From Neolewinella antarctica (lineage in GTDB: Bacteria; Bacteroidota; Bacteroidia; Chitinophagales; Saprospiraceae), in NCBI RefSeq assembly GCF_011927835.1, contig NZ_JAATJH010000002.1, positions 1-64,000 on the forward strand: a stretch of 64,000 nucleotides of DNA. The letters are read 5' to 3'. Below the pieces are notes generated by a model. The model ran no database searches. It saw only the letters and a list, made by a program, of their open reading frames with translations, and was not told the DNA's origin. Made by a program: the position numbers and the translations under genes. Below, one piece after another: positions 1-8,325 of this stretch; positions within the stretch are counted from its first letter, which is position 1, and each line of letters opens with the position of its first letter.

Positions 1-138
1 CCTACACCCGCAGTTAATTAAAAAAGTGTGGCCGGAGGTGGTTAACTTCGGACTACGTACGGCCCGAGCAGCCTAAAAACCTCCCCGGACCATTGCTCAT
101 AGGATTAAAAAAATATCGATAACAGGTAGCACAATTAT
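1..138. other. Window edge, no gene seen
   Basis: No convincing coding frame or RNA gene is visible. The stretch runs up to the first palindromic repeat. A weak frame continues from about 145 through the repeat, but it consists of repeat sequence and is not called. Confidence 0.5.
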
Positions 139-280
139 TAACTGATGTCACGCAGATTATTTAGCCACATAAACACAAAAGCACAAAAAAAACTTTTTTC
201 AACTACGCCGAAGCCCCTTTTCCCTACACTTTTGTGGTTCTGTGTTTTTGTGGCAGAATCTGCTTGCGTAAGGTCAGTTA
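139..280. repeat. Palindromic intergenic element, family 2, copy A
   Basis: The left end is TAACTGATGTCACGCA and the right end is TGCGTAAGGTCAGTTA, which are imperfect terminal inverted repeats. Inside, the CACAAAAGCAC-type strand is answered by a TTTTGTGGTTCTGTG-type strand, so the transcript would fold into a long hairpin. Similar elements occur at 4825, 26927, 36881, 38482, 41083, 44835, 61508 and 63120. A family of small non-autonomous elements or REP-like hairpins is inferred. Confidence 0.8.
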
Positions 281-343
281 TTAAGTTAAGCAATTCAAGG
301 GTAATTTTGCCTCCCCGTACGGCGTATAGCTTTCTGGGATAAA
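281..343. repeat. Short dispersed repeat, copy 1 (pair with 3472-3529)
   Basis: This segment of about 60 bp, with the core CTCCCCGTACGGCGTAT, recurs nearly unchanged at 3472-3529. Here it abuts the end of palindromic element A. Two copies do not show its boundaries or origin. It has no coding potential. Confidence 0.6.
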
Positions 344-611
344 CGGCATAGCTCGCGGAGCCTTGTCTTCAACCATACAGATCCCCGTCCGGCCTTGGAG
401 GGGCCTGCTGTCGTCACATCCACTCTGGTTAGCGTTATCAGATAGCTGAGCGATAATTTTTATCTGGAATGTATAGTCCCTGGGCCCTCATAATCTTTCG
501 GTTCGTTCCCGACCGGTGCGGGGTCGGTTATGGTTCGTAGTGATTTAAGTAGTGATTTAGCAACACTTTCGTGCGAGCCCTTCACTTGCGGGGTCCGTCG
601 AGGAATAGAGA
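344..611. other. Intergenic, nothing recognised
   Basis: No ORF of believable composition, tRNA-like fold or known riboswitch was recognised. Several GC-rich patches such as GACCGGTGCGGGGTCGGT could form local stems. Confidence 0.4.
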
Positions 612-737
612 ATGAACCCACCGTTTAATCAGCCCGGCGGTCACATTGCGAATGATCCCATAGGTGTATTAGCGTCGTTGGCAAAAGGCGGATTTGGATA
701 CCGGACGGTTATTAGTATAGCTAAAACAATCGAATAA
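612..737 (+). CDS. Possible small hypothetical protein (41 aa)
   Basis: A short frame starts at ATG 612 just after a purine-rich GGAATAGAG stretch and ends at TAA 737. The product begins MNPPFNQPGGHIANDP and ends with an amphipathic GYRTVISIAKTIE. A stop lies directly upstream in frame, so it is not the tail of a longer visible ORF. No family is recognised. The balanced composition is the only support, and it may be a chance ORF or a gene remnant. Confidence 0.22.
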   Translation: MNPPFNQPGGHIANDPIGVLASLAKGGFGYRTVISIAKTIE

Positions 738-790
738 CTCAATGGCCAAATCAGGTTATAGCAGAGAATTAATCATAGCAACGTTTCCCC

Positions 791-1633
791 TCACATTTTT
801 TCCTTGATTGCCTTCCTCCAATAGTACAGTCCAAAAGCACAGGTCACAATTGCAAACATAATTCCGTTTTCACCGAGCCAATGCTCCGTACCTTCAATTT
901 TTGATGTCAGAGGAGGGAATACTTTCTGAATGTACACATTGCTTACAGAATGAAAGATTACTGCCGGCCAGATACTTTTAGATTTAAAGGTGTAATAAGT
1001 CATAATGAATGACATGGAGATCACAAAAACGAAAAAGGTGATAAATTCCAACGTGATGTTTTTGCTGTAATACAGCAATATTGGCCAATGCCAGAATGCC
1101 CAAATAAATCCGGCGAAAAGTGAAACGCCGGTGAAGGAAAGGACCTTTTTTAATTCATAGATCAAAAATCCTCGCCACCCTATTTCTTCTCCTAAAACCG
1201 TGGCTGCTGCTCTTATTACTCCGACAGTTCCTAACAAGATAATGGCTATGACTATTATTGACGTTGGATTTAACGTTCCTATTCCAACCAACCCGAGTTC
1301 TTCTGCCCAATCCGTAACTGCTTCTTCATTAGCTAAGCCTCCAAATCCGCAAACCCAGATTAGTACATAAGTGATCAAGCCATATAAGGCGGGAATAAAA
1401 TAAGCCCATCGAATAAATTTCCAATCTCCCCAATTCCAATTCAGGGAAGCCGTTGACCGTCCTTTTAGTTTCATGGTGATTATTGCCGCTATAGCTGGAG
1501 ACCACATGAGTGCACCAACGTATATTCGAGAAGGGTATAGATTGACGATGGCATAGTGAAATGGCGTGCTTATAACGGTAAGAATAGTTAAGAAAATAAG
1601 GATTGTTTGCCACGCTTCTTTTCGTTCAGTCAT
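791..1633 (-). CDS. CPBP family intramembrane protease
   Basis: This 280-residue, strongly hydrophobic multi-pass membrane protein carries the three CPBP (type II CAAX prenyl protease/bacteriocin-processing) signatures. These are EExxxR at E149-E150-R154 (GEEIGWRGF), FxxxH with H182 (FIWAFWH), and HxxxN with H228-N232. In characterised relatives the Glu and His residues form a glutamic-type active site within the membrane. Bacterial members process peptides or give self-immunity to bacteriocins; the substrate here is unknown. It is monocistronic on the minus strand, and the gene upstream is separated by a terminator hairpin. Confidence 0.9.
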   Translation of the reverse strand: MTERKEAWQTILIFLTILTVISTPFHYAIVNLYPSRIYVGALMWSPAIAAIITMKLKGRSTASLNWNWGDWKFIRWAYFIPALYGLITYVLIWVCGFGGLANEEAVTDWAEELGLVGIGTLNPTSIIVIAIILLGTVGVIRAAATVLGEEIGWRGFLIYELKKVLSFTGVSLFAGFIWAFWHWPILLYYSKNITLEFITFFVFVISMSFIMTYYTFKSKSIWPAVIFHSVSNVYIQKVFPPLTSKIEGTEHWLGENGIMFAIVTCAFGLYYWRKAIKEKM

Positions 1634-1769
1634 GTCTTTGGGTTTTAGTTTTAGTTAAGGAAGGCGAATTGGACAGCGTTTTGCTATGTGTGCCTAAGGG
1701 TTTACTAGTAGGATAGTAGCGGACATTATAAAAACTAACGATTCCACTTTAGAAGGACTGCAACTAAAA

Positions 1770-1802
1770 ATAGCGACTTCGATTAAAAATCAAAGTCGCT
1801 AT
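1770..1802 (-). terminator. Rho-independent terminator-like hairpin
   Basis: The arms ATAGCGACTT (1770-1779) and AAGTCGCTAT (1793-1802) are perfect reverse complements, and a further GATT/AATC pair extends the stem around a tiny loop. Read on the minus strand, the stem is followed by TTTTTAG. It lies directly downstream of the 1826-2278 gene, so it most likely terminates that transcript. Confidence 0.75.
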
Positions 1803-1825
1803 CTTTATATATTGTTGTCAGTAGG

Positions 1826-2278
1826 TTATTTTTCTATCTTGGCATAAAAATTTCTCCATTCCGAAGCATCATAGATCAAATTCGATTCTTTTATGCGGCC
1901 ATTTTCAACTCTAAACCATTCAGTTGCCGTGTTTGATTCCAGGCCTTCAACGGATGATTTAAAATTATAGAAAACGGCTACCCAATTTCCATTTTCGGCA
2001 ATGTTGATAATTTCTATCGCCGTAATTACGGCTCCGATTTGCTTGGCCAGTTCAATGAATTCAGTTTTAGAATTTAGTTTTACCATGGGGTTCTTAAACT
2101 TATAATCAGCCGTCAGTAAATCCAGGGATTCTTGAATTTCTGCAGGATTGTTAAACCCATTTAGGAACTTTTTTACGATTTCTTGATTCGTCATATCACT
2201 ATTTGGCATTTTTTGTGCGTAGCTGTTAATTGAGAACAATATGATCCCAACTATAAGTGCATAATTCATTAATCTCAT
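1826..2278 (-). CDS. Exported NTF2/SnoaL-like protein
   Basis: About 150 residues. An upstream ATG at 2308 exists, but starting at 2278 gives a clean signal peptide (MRLMNYALIVGIILF, cleavage near SYAQ), so 2278 is preferred. The mature part has a SnoaL/NTF2-type pattern: a helical NQEIVKKFLNGF start, a LTADYKFKNPM segment, and a WVAVFYNFKSS strand followed by TEWFRVENGRI. These folds bind small ligands or act as isomerases; no catalytic set is assigned here. It lies 76 bp downstream of a Crp/Fnr-type regulator on the same strand, so the two may be co-transcribed. Confidence 0.7.
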   Translation of the reverse strand: MRLMNYALIVGIILFSINSYAQKMPNSDMTNQEIVKKFLNGFNNPAEIQESLDLLTADYKFKNPMVKLNSKTEFIELAKQIGAVITAIEIINIAENGNWVAVFYNFKSSVEGLESNTATEWFRVENGRIKESNLIYDASEWRNFYAKIEK

Positions 2279-2354
2279 GATCACTGTTTTTAATTTACGA
2301 TGTGACAAAGTTCCTAAACATTTAGGGTTCTATTCTTGGTAAAAACCAAGATTG

Positions 2355-2924
2355 TTAAATTTTAACTCTATTGATTAACTTACTGAAGTTAGTAGCGTCG
2401 ATTCGTAAATAGGAGGCAATATCTTTCTGAGAAACCATATTCAACAAGTGCGGGCTTCTCTGGACAAAACTTTTAAAACGCGTTTCTGCGTTAAAAGCCA
2501 TCAGTTGATGATGTCTCTCTATGATACCTAGTAAAAATTGTTCTGCTATTTTTCTAAACAGTGTTTCAAGTTCTCTGTATTGTTCTATTAATTGTATATG
2601 TTTTTCATACGGCAATCGTAATAATTTACTGTCAGTAATTGTTTCAAGATAGTATTTTGAGGGTGTTTGGGTAAGGAAAGATTCCACAACGCCGCTAAAT
2701 GAAGGAGTGTAGGCAAAAAATAGTACGTGTTGTTTTCCATTGTTTAAGTAATATGATTTTTGAATTCCTTTGTTTACGAAATATATGTAGCGTTCAGTTC
2801 TCTCTGGTTCCGTCATTATGGTTTTCTTTGGTATCGTACATTCAGACCAATGTGAGGTGTACTCGTCTAGCGTTTCACTATTTAATTTGTAGATATCTGA
2901 TAGAAACTTTTTCAATTGGTCCAT
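2355..2924 (-). CDS. Crp/Fnr family transcriptional regulator
   Basis: A protein of 189 residues with an N-terminal cyclic-nucleotide-binding-type beta barrel (about 20-110; segments IYFVNKGIQKSYY and KYYLETITDSKLLRLP) and a long connecting helix. The C-terminal winged HTH is compact (about 155-187: VSQKDIASYLRIDATNFSKLINR). This is the short Bacteroidota form common among stress or antibiotic-response regulators. The canonical phosphate-binding cassette is degenerate, so cAMP binding is doubtful. It precedes the NTF2-like gene and may control it. Confidence 0.88.
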   Translation of the reverse strand: MDQLKKFLSDIYKLNSETLDEYTSHWSECTIPKKTIMTEPERTERYIYFVNKGIQKSYYLNNGKQHVLFFAYTPSFSGVVESFLTQTPSKYYLETITDSKLLRLPYEKHIQLIEQYRELETLFRKIAEQFLLGIIERHHQLMAFNAETRFKSFVQRSPHLLNMVSQKDIASYLRIDATNFSKLINRVKI

Positions 2925-3164
2925 TTTAGTAAATTATTGTTAACGCATTTATCTCTGCACAAAATATATGGATTCTATGACAGGCAGTTTCTTCAGGAAT
3001 GTAGTTACTCCTGAAATGACAGGTTTAACATGCTACAACCCTAGTTCAAAAGTGTGATCAGAATATACAAGTTTAAACTTTGATAGCCAATATATTTGGA
3101 TGATAACTTTGCAAGGAGCTAAATCTCATCAGAAAAGCAGAAAAATAGGCGTTATGTTAATTTG

Positions 3165-3348
3165 CATACTATTGGACATTTTCCCCGGACGCTTGGAGGA
3201 CCTCAACAATTTCGCCTTTGGCTTCACGGCAGAGGACGCTCCAAGGTCCTCAAGTAGGATTTTAGAACCTTGGAGCGTCTCGAAACTAAAGCGTAGCGAA
3301 GGGTTTCGAATCCTCCAAGCGTCCGATTTGAAAATGTCCAGTAGTGTG
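3165..3348 (+). mobile_element. 184-bp MITE-like element, copy 1
   Basis: The element is bounded by CATACTATTGGACA and TGTCCAGTAGTGTG (14-bp terminal inverted repeats with two mismatches). Perfect 9-bp direct repeats GTTAATTTG flank it at 3156-3164 and 3349-3357, which indicates transposition. The interior is almost entirely inverted repeats: outer GGACGCTTGGAGGA with TCCTCCAAGCGTCC, inner GACGCTCCAAGGT with ACCTTGGAGCGTC. It contains no transposase, so it must be moved in trans. Confidence 0.9.
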
Positions 3349-3762
3349 GTTAATTTGTTATTCTATTTTAAGAAAATGGACCTTGTTAGAATAGTAAAGA
3401 CAAAATCTAGCTAGGATTTAGACCTTTGAGATCAAAAAACATGCCGCTGACATAGCCGCACAACCATTAGATTAAGTAATTTGGGAATGATTTTGCCTCC
3501 CCGTACGGCGTATGGCTATTCAGGATAAAAGGATCTCAGCGCGTAAATAGCTGTTTCAACGCCCCCCGTTTGCCATGAAGCCAGCCGAACTGTTTAAGGT
3601 AGGAATACCTTGCCTCGCTACGCTCAGCTAGGGCCGGAGAGAATAGAAAAGCTGATTATCTTTGATAGAAGAAAGTGTCGAGTATGTCGCTTTTTACGCT
3701 GTTCAAGGCGTCTGTTACACTCAAGGTTTATAAACTGAAAGCAATAGTAAATCTTAAAACGC
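3349..3762. other. Intergenic with short dispersed repeat
   Basis: It holds the right target duplication of the MITE-like element (to 3357) and the second copy of the GTACGGCGTAT repeat (3472-3529). No gene is seen. A promoter for the downstream hydrolase presumably lies in 3660-3760 but was not resolved. Confidence 0.4.
3472..3529. repeat. Short dispersed repeat, copy 2
   Basis: Nearly identical to 281-343 over the TTTTGCCTCCCCGTACGGCG core and the following CAGGATAAA-like end. Unlike copy 1, it is not next to a family 2 palindrome. Confidence 0.6.
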
Positions 3763-4827
3763 ATGATGATAATTAAAGCTGTTATCTATCTCGCCACTTT
3801 ACTGTTCATAACAAGCACCGCCATAAGCTGCCAGAATACCAACACAAACCCAACTAAAAAGCAAGATAACTATTACGAGCAAAGCCTACAGAAATTCAAG
3901 AAGTTCGAGCGGAACCACGGTGCATTCACCTTAACGCAAAACGGCAAAATCCATTACTATCGGGTAGGAGATACCAAGTTACCGACCATCCTTTGGTTAC
4001 ACGGAACGTTCGGAAGTTCCTACGACTTCATGGAGGCAAGTCAGGAATTATCAGCGCAGGGCTACGGAAGTTTGTGTATTGATTATTACGGCCATGGCCA
4101 AACCAACCGACCTGATTCAGCCAAATCTGTTTACCACATGGCTGACGATATTGACCAAATACTCGAAGTCGAAAAAATAGCAACGGTGGTACTGATCGGT
4201 GTGTCACGGGGTGGTACCATCGCGACGGCCTACTATGACGAGTATTCGGAAAAGGTTGATGCTTTGGTGTTAGTGGATGGGGGAAGCGTAATGTGGACCA
4301 GTGAAGTACAGAAGTTATCCGAGGAGCAAGCTAGAAATAAATTGGGTGACTTCACCGCGCGTAAGGTTGAAAGCTTCGCAAGTCAAGCCTCCGCTTTCAG
4401 TCATTTCAAAACCGGTGACGCTCAGCAAGATTGGAAGTTGTTCAATACCATCAAGAGAAGACCAGCGGGTGATACATCTGCCTGGAGCATAAACTACGGC
4501 ATAAGTGAATGGCTCTGGGAAGCTAACACCAGTCAAATCCTGGACGGGGCCTTCCGTCCCAGTCAGGTTCCGCTGTTTGAATCGAGTAACGTACTGTTGC
4601 AACCTGAAGTCGTGTACCGAAATTTGAGCGTGCCTCTACTGATCATCGATCCGATCATGGAGGGAGATTGGCTGATGGATTTTGAGGAGCAGAATCGACA
4701 ACTCGCTGACGCACATTCAAATTTTATTGAGCATTTGATGTATCGGGATGTCGGGCATAATGTGTTGCTGTTGGAGCCGGAGAGATTGTTGGCTGATGTG
4801 GCGAAGTTTTTGGCTCGACTCGAGTAA
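3763..4827 (+). CDS. Lipoprotein alpha/beta hydrolase
   Basis: A 354-residue protein with a lipoprotein signal peptide (lipobox ...TAISC, Cys about 23) and an alpha/beta-hydrolase fold. Visible elements are the oxyanion segment LWLHGTFGSS, the nucleophile elbow GVSRGG with S148, and the late catalytic His H332 in DVGHNVLL. The acidic member is probably in the LLIIDPIMEGD segment. It is likely an envelope-anchored esterase, lipase or peptidase of unknown substrate. Its TAA stop codon coincides with the first bases of palindromic element B. It has no close co-directional neighbour and is probably monocistronic. Confidence 0.85.
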   Translation: MMIIKAVIYLATLLFITSTAISCQNTNTNPTKKQDNYYEQSLQKFKKFERNHGAFTLTQNGKIHYYRVGDTKLPTILWLHGTFGSSYDFMEASQELSAQGYGSLCIDYYGHGQTNRPDSAKSVYHMADDIDQILEVEKIATVVLIGVSRGGTIATAYYDEYSEKVDALVLVDGGSVMWTSEVQKLSEEQARNKLGDFTARKVESFASQASAFSHFKTGDAQQDWKLFNTIKRRPAGDTSAWSINYGISEWLWEANTSQILDGAFRPSQVPLFESSNVLLQPEVVYRNLSVPLLIIDPIMEGDWLMDFEEQNRQLADAHSNFIEHLMYRDVGHNVLLLEPERLLADVAKFLARLE

Positions 4828-5026
4828 CTGGTCTTACGTACTTGCTATAATTTCTGAGCACGGAAGATTATTTAACACATAAAACACAAAAGGAAGAGAC
4901 AAAAGCACAAAGTAAGAGTTAATGAAATCAACGCACTCACGCCATTTTGTGCTTATGTCCTGTTTTGTGCCTTTTGTGTTCCGCTATGTTCATGCTTAGA
5001 AAAATTCCCGTGCGTAAAGTCAGTTA
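4825..5026. repeat. Palindromic intergenic element, family 2, copy B
   Basis: Ends TAACTGGTCTTACGTA and TGCGTAAAGTCAGTTA. The internal arms ACACAAAAGG and CCTTTTGTGT bracket a second CACAAA/TTTGTG pair. The element's first three bases are the stop codon of the upstream hydrolase. This longer subtype recurs, interrupted by other elements, at 41008-41500. Confidence 0.78.
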
Positions 5027-5147
5027 AGTAACCTCCGTGCAGCACAACAAGCGACATGTTGGCGATTGAAGATAGAAAACAACATAATATGCGTAATTTA
5101 GACCACTCAATTATTTATCACCGCATTACCCTATTAATTACCTCATC

Positions 5148-5729
5148 ATGAAATATCTTTTCTCCGCGCTACTACTCGTGTGCAGCTTCTTGGCAAGTGC
5201 CCAATCAGATTCTACGTACATCAACAGTCCGGTATTCTTGCAACTCGGGGTAGGTATTTTTCCCAACATCGGGAACCTAAAAGGAGAAATCTCCGCCGCC
5301 GTGGGGTACCGGTTCAATCAATACGTCGGCTTGGGCGCGGAATATCGTTCCTCAAGTACCCACAACGAAAGCTTCGGGACTTCCGCAAAGGGCGTAGGGC
5401 TACACTTGCGGGGTCAAAACCGCCGTGGCTGGCTAGCTGGTTTGGGTGGCGGGAAAGTCTTATCCGGATTTCAGGGTAGCGATAACATTGACTCCCAGCA
5501 GTACCGAACCGGTGGGTATTACTACGCTGCCGACGTGGGTTATCAGTTTCGTTGGGGAGGGACCCTCGGTCTGTTCGCAACGGCGGTCAAGGACATGACT
5601 TTCGATGGTTATCTCTACAACAACGATACCAACGTTGACGAACCAACGGGCACTTCCCGATTGGAAGAATTCGGGAGTTTTGGGGTGAAATTCGGGTTTG
5701 CATTTCCTTGGCGGGGTAAGCGACGGTAA
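5148..5729 (+). CDS. Predicted outer-membrane beta-barrel protein
   Basis: A 193-residue product with a clear signal peptide (MKYLFSALLLVCSFLASAQ). Alternating aromatic/Gly-rich strands follow, such as GAEYRSS, GLHLRGQNRRGW and YYAADVGYQFRWGG, ending in a C-terminal strand (FGVKFGFAFPW). This is typical of small 8-stranded OmpA/OmpW-like or porin-family barrels of Bacteroidota. No specific function can be read from it. It has no partner gene in the same direction. Confidence 0.75.
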   Translation: MKYLFSALLLVCSFLASAQSDSTYINSPVFLQLGVGIFPNIGNLKGEISAAVGYRFNQYVGLGAEYRSSSTHNESFGTSAKGVGLHLRGQNRRGWLAGLGGGKVLSGFQGSDNIDSQQYRTGGYYYAADVGYQFRWGGTLGLFATAVKDMTFDGYLYNNDTNVDEPTGTSRLEEFGSFGVKFGFAFPWRGKRR

Positions 5730-5785
5730 GCATAGCGGAGCGCAAACGAACGTAGAATGAGCCATTACCTTAAAATTGCACCAAC

Positions 5786-5896
5786 ATGTTAATCGCCGCA
5801 CGCAAACAGTTCCTCCTACTGGTGATCATACTGTTCTACGTACTTGATGTAGATGCGCAAAGATTCAGACGTTTAGCTATCTCCGATGCGACTTGA
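5786..5896 (+). pseudogene. 5' remnant of a secreted-protein gene
   Basis: ATG 5786 opens a 36-residue frame whose first 25 residues look like a complete signal peptide (MLIAARKQFLLLVIILFYVL, then DVDAQ). The frame then runs antisense into the 3' end of the convergent kinase gene and stops at 5896. It probably lost its body in a recombination that joined it to the kinase tail near 5860. It could instead be a genuine very short exported peptide or a chance ORF. Confidence 0.4.
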
Positions 5897-6417
5897 CGCG
5901 GAGTCAAACTGTTGTTATTGATCGACAAGATGTTTTTCTCACTGATTTCTGTTTCGCTTGACTTCATGCGGTATTTCAACTCGCCTTCCAGCAGCCATTT
6001 TTCGGATGACTTCACGTCCTGCTTTGAAGGCTTCAGCCGTAATCTGTCGGCACCGCGGTTTCTGACCAGCCTGGTATCCAAATCCGCACATAATTCGACT
6101 ACCGATACTTCGGCGCCGTGCTTTTGAAACACTTGGAAAATCTCGTCTACGTAGGTCGTATCGTCCGGGTCATCAAAAGCCCACACGTAAGTGAAAATAA
6201 GCCCGGGCAAGTTGCTCGCCGCTATTTCTTCGAAGAAACTGAACCTGATTAACTTATCCAGTCTTCTGAAGGCCGGTGTGCCGTGGTCGAAAAACTTATT
6301 GACGAGCTCAATCGATAAGTGGTTGTGAAACAGTTTGAAGCCCGTGATGTCGGCCAAACTCATTCCAACGGTCATTTTTCCAACTGCCGGAGGTCCGGTT
6401 ATGATGATAAGTTGCAT
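5836..6417 (-). CDS. P-loop kinase-like nucleoside-triphosphate hydrolase
   Basis: About 193 residues. The frame is open from 6486, but homologous-looking sequence starts at MQLIIITGPP, so 6417 is chosen. The Walker A motif GPPAVGKMT is at residues 8-16. A shikimate-kinase/AAA_33-like HNH region follows (KLFHNHLSIELV), then a Walker B-like LIFTYVWAFDDPDD, and a lid Arg pair (RNRGADRLRLKPSK). Relatives phosphorylate small molecules, and the substrate here is not deducible. The last residues overlap the antisense signal-peptide remnant, so the C-terminus may be chimeric. Confidence 0.75.
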   Translation of the reverse strand: MQLIIITGPPAVGKMTVGMSLADITGFKLFHNHLSIELVNKFFDHGTPAFRRLDKLIRFSFFEEIAASNLPGLIFTYVWAFDDPDDTTYVDEIFQVFQKHGAEVSVVELCADLDTRLVRNRGADRLRLKPSKQDVKSSEKWLLEGELKYRMKSSETEISEKNILSINNNSLTPRQVASEIAKRLNLCASTSST

Positions 6418-6620
6418 GGTTGCTGCGTTTAAGTTTGAGTGATTGCCAGTGAGTTGTTTCGGTGTCAGTAACGACCTTGTTCCCAAGATAAGTTACCGGT
6501 CTTCCCGGGGGGGAGAAGTCGACGCGGAGGTAACGGTGCGGAGTTGCATTGTCAAGAAGCTACGCTTGCCTTCCGAATTTCCCCGGCATCCTGCGACCGC
6601 GCCCCTAATCATTTGCCGGA

Positions 6621-7499
6621 CTACTGCGAAATGGGCGTCACCGACGATTTTCGCATAATCAATTCCTGGATCATTCTATTATTTGTCCTATTTTGAACGT
6701 GCTTAGAATTTTCGAGTAGCACTACGTTACCAAAAGGGAATAGCTTGGAGAATCTGGCCACCATCTTTTTGCCGGGGAAAAGGAGGTCTTTTCCGGCCGC
6801 AATTAGTGTTATCGGGGTTTTAATTTGACCGGCATCCGCCGTGCTGATGACGGGGACGGGCGTGAAGTCCATCCTGAAGTGTAGGAAAACTTTGGAGAGG
6901 TACTTTATGGCGAACTCATCCCTTTCGGTAAATATTTCATTGAGAAACTTCTCTACGAACTTGCGCTTTTTCGTTATTTGGTATAATTTCATGGGGAGAA
7001 AGACCTTTAACAAGGTCACGAATGGGTTGCCATTGACTAAGTAGGCGGGTGCGGCTAGGAATACTTCTTTGATTCTATCTTCCTTGTCCGCGAGGGTTTT
7101 CAGGATGACTAAACCCGCGAAGGAAAACCCAACGAGGGTGACGTCTTCCAGTTCCAACGAAGCGATGACTTCGTTAAGCCACTTCCCGTAGGAGTCGTCT
7201 TCCATGCTTAATCTCGTCTCGGCGCTCTTGTTGGGCTGGGCGAGTACGTCAACTGCAAATACTTGAAACTGAGCCGATAAATTCGGGTAAGTTTCCAGGC
7301 TGATTGGAGCGCAAGCGTTGGACCCGTGTATTATTATTAGTGGTGGATTTGAAGCACTCCCCGTAACTACCAGGTTGGTTGCTCCGTAGCTGGTATCAAC
7401 CGTTTTGTATTGATACACTATTTCTAGTTCACGTAGCTTATCGTCGTATAGTTCGAGTATCTCTTTCTTTCCAGATTCTGATTTGAAGAGCGATGCCAT
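6621..7499 (-). CDS. Alpha/beta hydrolase
   Basis: A cytoplasmic-looking protein of about 292 residues. The start at 7499 (MASLFKSESGK) is preferred to 7538 because the extra upstream residues are unlike the family and would approach the preceding stop. It shows the HG oxyanion motif (LIIIHGSNAC), the nucleophile elbow GFSFAG, an Asp-containing late strand (ITLIAAGKDLLFP) and a late His (ENSKHV). This matches the Bacteroidota family typified by serine esterases or proline-iminopeptidase-like enzymes. It starts 45 bp after the START-like lipoprotein gene and probably shares its transcript. Confidence 0.85.
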   Translation of the reverse strand: MASLFKSESGKKEILELYDDKLRELEIVYQYKTVDTSYGATNLVVTGSASNPPLIIIHGSNACAPISLETYPNLSAQFQVFAVDVLAQPNKSAETRLSMEDDSYGKWLNEVIASLELEDVTLVGFSFAGLVILKTLADKEDRIKEVFLAAPAYLVNGNPFVTLLKVFLPMKLYQITKKRKFVEKFLNEIFTERDEFAIKYLSKVFLHFRMDFTPVPVISTADAGQIKTPITLIAAGKDLLFPGKKMVARFSKLFPFGNVVLLENSKHVQNRTNNRMIQELIMRKSSVTPISQ

Positions 7500-7543
7500 A
7501 GTAGTTATTTGCTTATTCTTATATTTTGCTAACTCCAAAAGAT

Positions 7544-8236
7544 CTACCGGTCATTTTCCTGAGAAGTCATCTCCCTCAGGTTGGTCAACCCTGCAACCAA
7601 TAACTTAACAACCATAGGCTCTACCAGCCACATCGGCATTCTCTTGGGGTCGAACCGTACGTGACTTACCGCTTTGCTAAAATTGGTAGGCGTTGGTACG
7701 AACGACCAGTCGCCCCGGAAAGTCTCGACTCTAGAAAGCTTCCTTGAAGCGGGTGGCGTTATAGTGGCGTTCCAATCTTCCGTCCATTCAACCCCTTCAC
7801 CACTACTTTCGCTTGTTGGGGAGAACAGGTAACGGATGCTCATTTCCGTGTTTTTCAACGGAAAAGGCTCTTTATGGATGACGTAGGTTAAAAGCTCGTG
7901 CGCGGACTCCTCCGCTATATCGTACGTAGGATATTTTTTATTTTTCGGGTCGTCAGCCAGGGTATGTATTTCCCGTTTAAACGATGAAATACAGGCCGTC
8001 GGCGATGCTTCGATTTCTCCTTCGATCTTGTATTCCAGAAAATTTTTTCCGGCAAGTTCTCGTGTACGAATCACCCACGTAGGGGTGTCCCGCTTGTCTG
8101 TTTTGACCGTCCGCCACTGCGTTTTCTCCCATTTTTTGATGCTTTTTTCCCTTGGGGACGTGCAACTTTGGCCAGAAAAAGCTAGGAAAATCAAGAAAAG
8201 AAGGAGGCCGGCGGGAGGAGTTGTTCTGTAGATCAT
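7544..8236 (-). CDS. START/SRPBCC-like lipoprotein
   Basis: A 230-residue product with a lipoprotein signal (hydrophobic LLLFLIFLAF, lipobox GQSC). The body resembles a START-domain protein: WRTVKTDKRDTPTWVIRTRE, LEYKIEGEIEASP, YVIHKEPFPLKN and a C-terminal helix VEPMVVKLLVAGLTNLREM. START folds hold hydrophobic ligands in a cavity; the ligand is unknown. It lies between a Crp/Fnr-type regulator upstream (89-bp gap) and a hydrolase downstream, giving a likely three-gene unit. Confidence 0.72.
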   Translation of the reverse strand: MIYRTTPPAGLLLFLIFLAFSGQSCTSPREKSIKKWEKTQWRTVKTDKRDTPTWVIRTRELAGKNFLEYKIEGEIEASPTACISSFKREIHTLADDPKNKKYPTYDIAEESAHELLTYVIHKEPFPLKNTEMSIRYLFSPTSESSGEGVEWTEDWNATITPPASRKLSRVETFRGDWSFVPTPTNFSKAVSHVRFDPKRMPMWLVEPMVVKLLVAGLTNLREMTSQENDR

Positions 8237-8325
8237 GGGAATGGTGGTTCTGAAGGAGCAAAATTATGCTCCGGCAAAAACACTGGCATTCACTTAAGTT
8301 AAAATCGTATTCACAACGTGGGCTG

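Noticed and set aside
145-342. 65-residue frame near the window start
   Set aside because: It translates the family 2 palindrome and the short dispersed repeat; no independent coding signal.
3280-3320. tRNA-like TTCGAATCC arm
   Set aside because: It is part of the MITE-like stem; no acceptor or anticodon arms can be drawn.
6443-6658. 71-residue plus-strand frame between kinase and hydrolase genes
   Set aside because: Overlaps the ends of two supported minus-strand genes and contains a GC-rich repeat; no leader or family signal.
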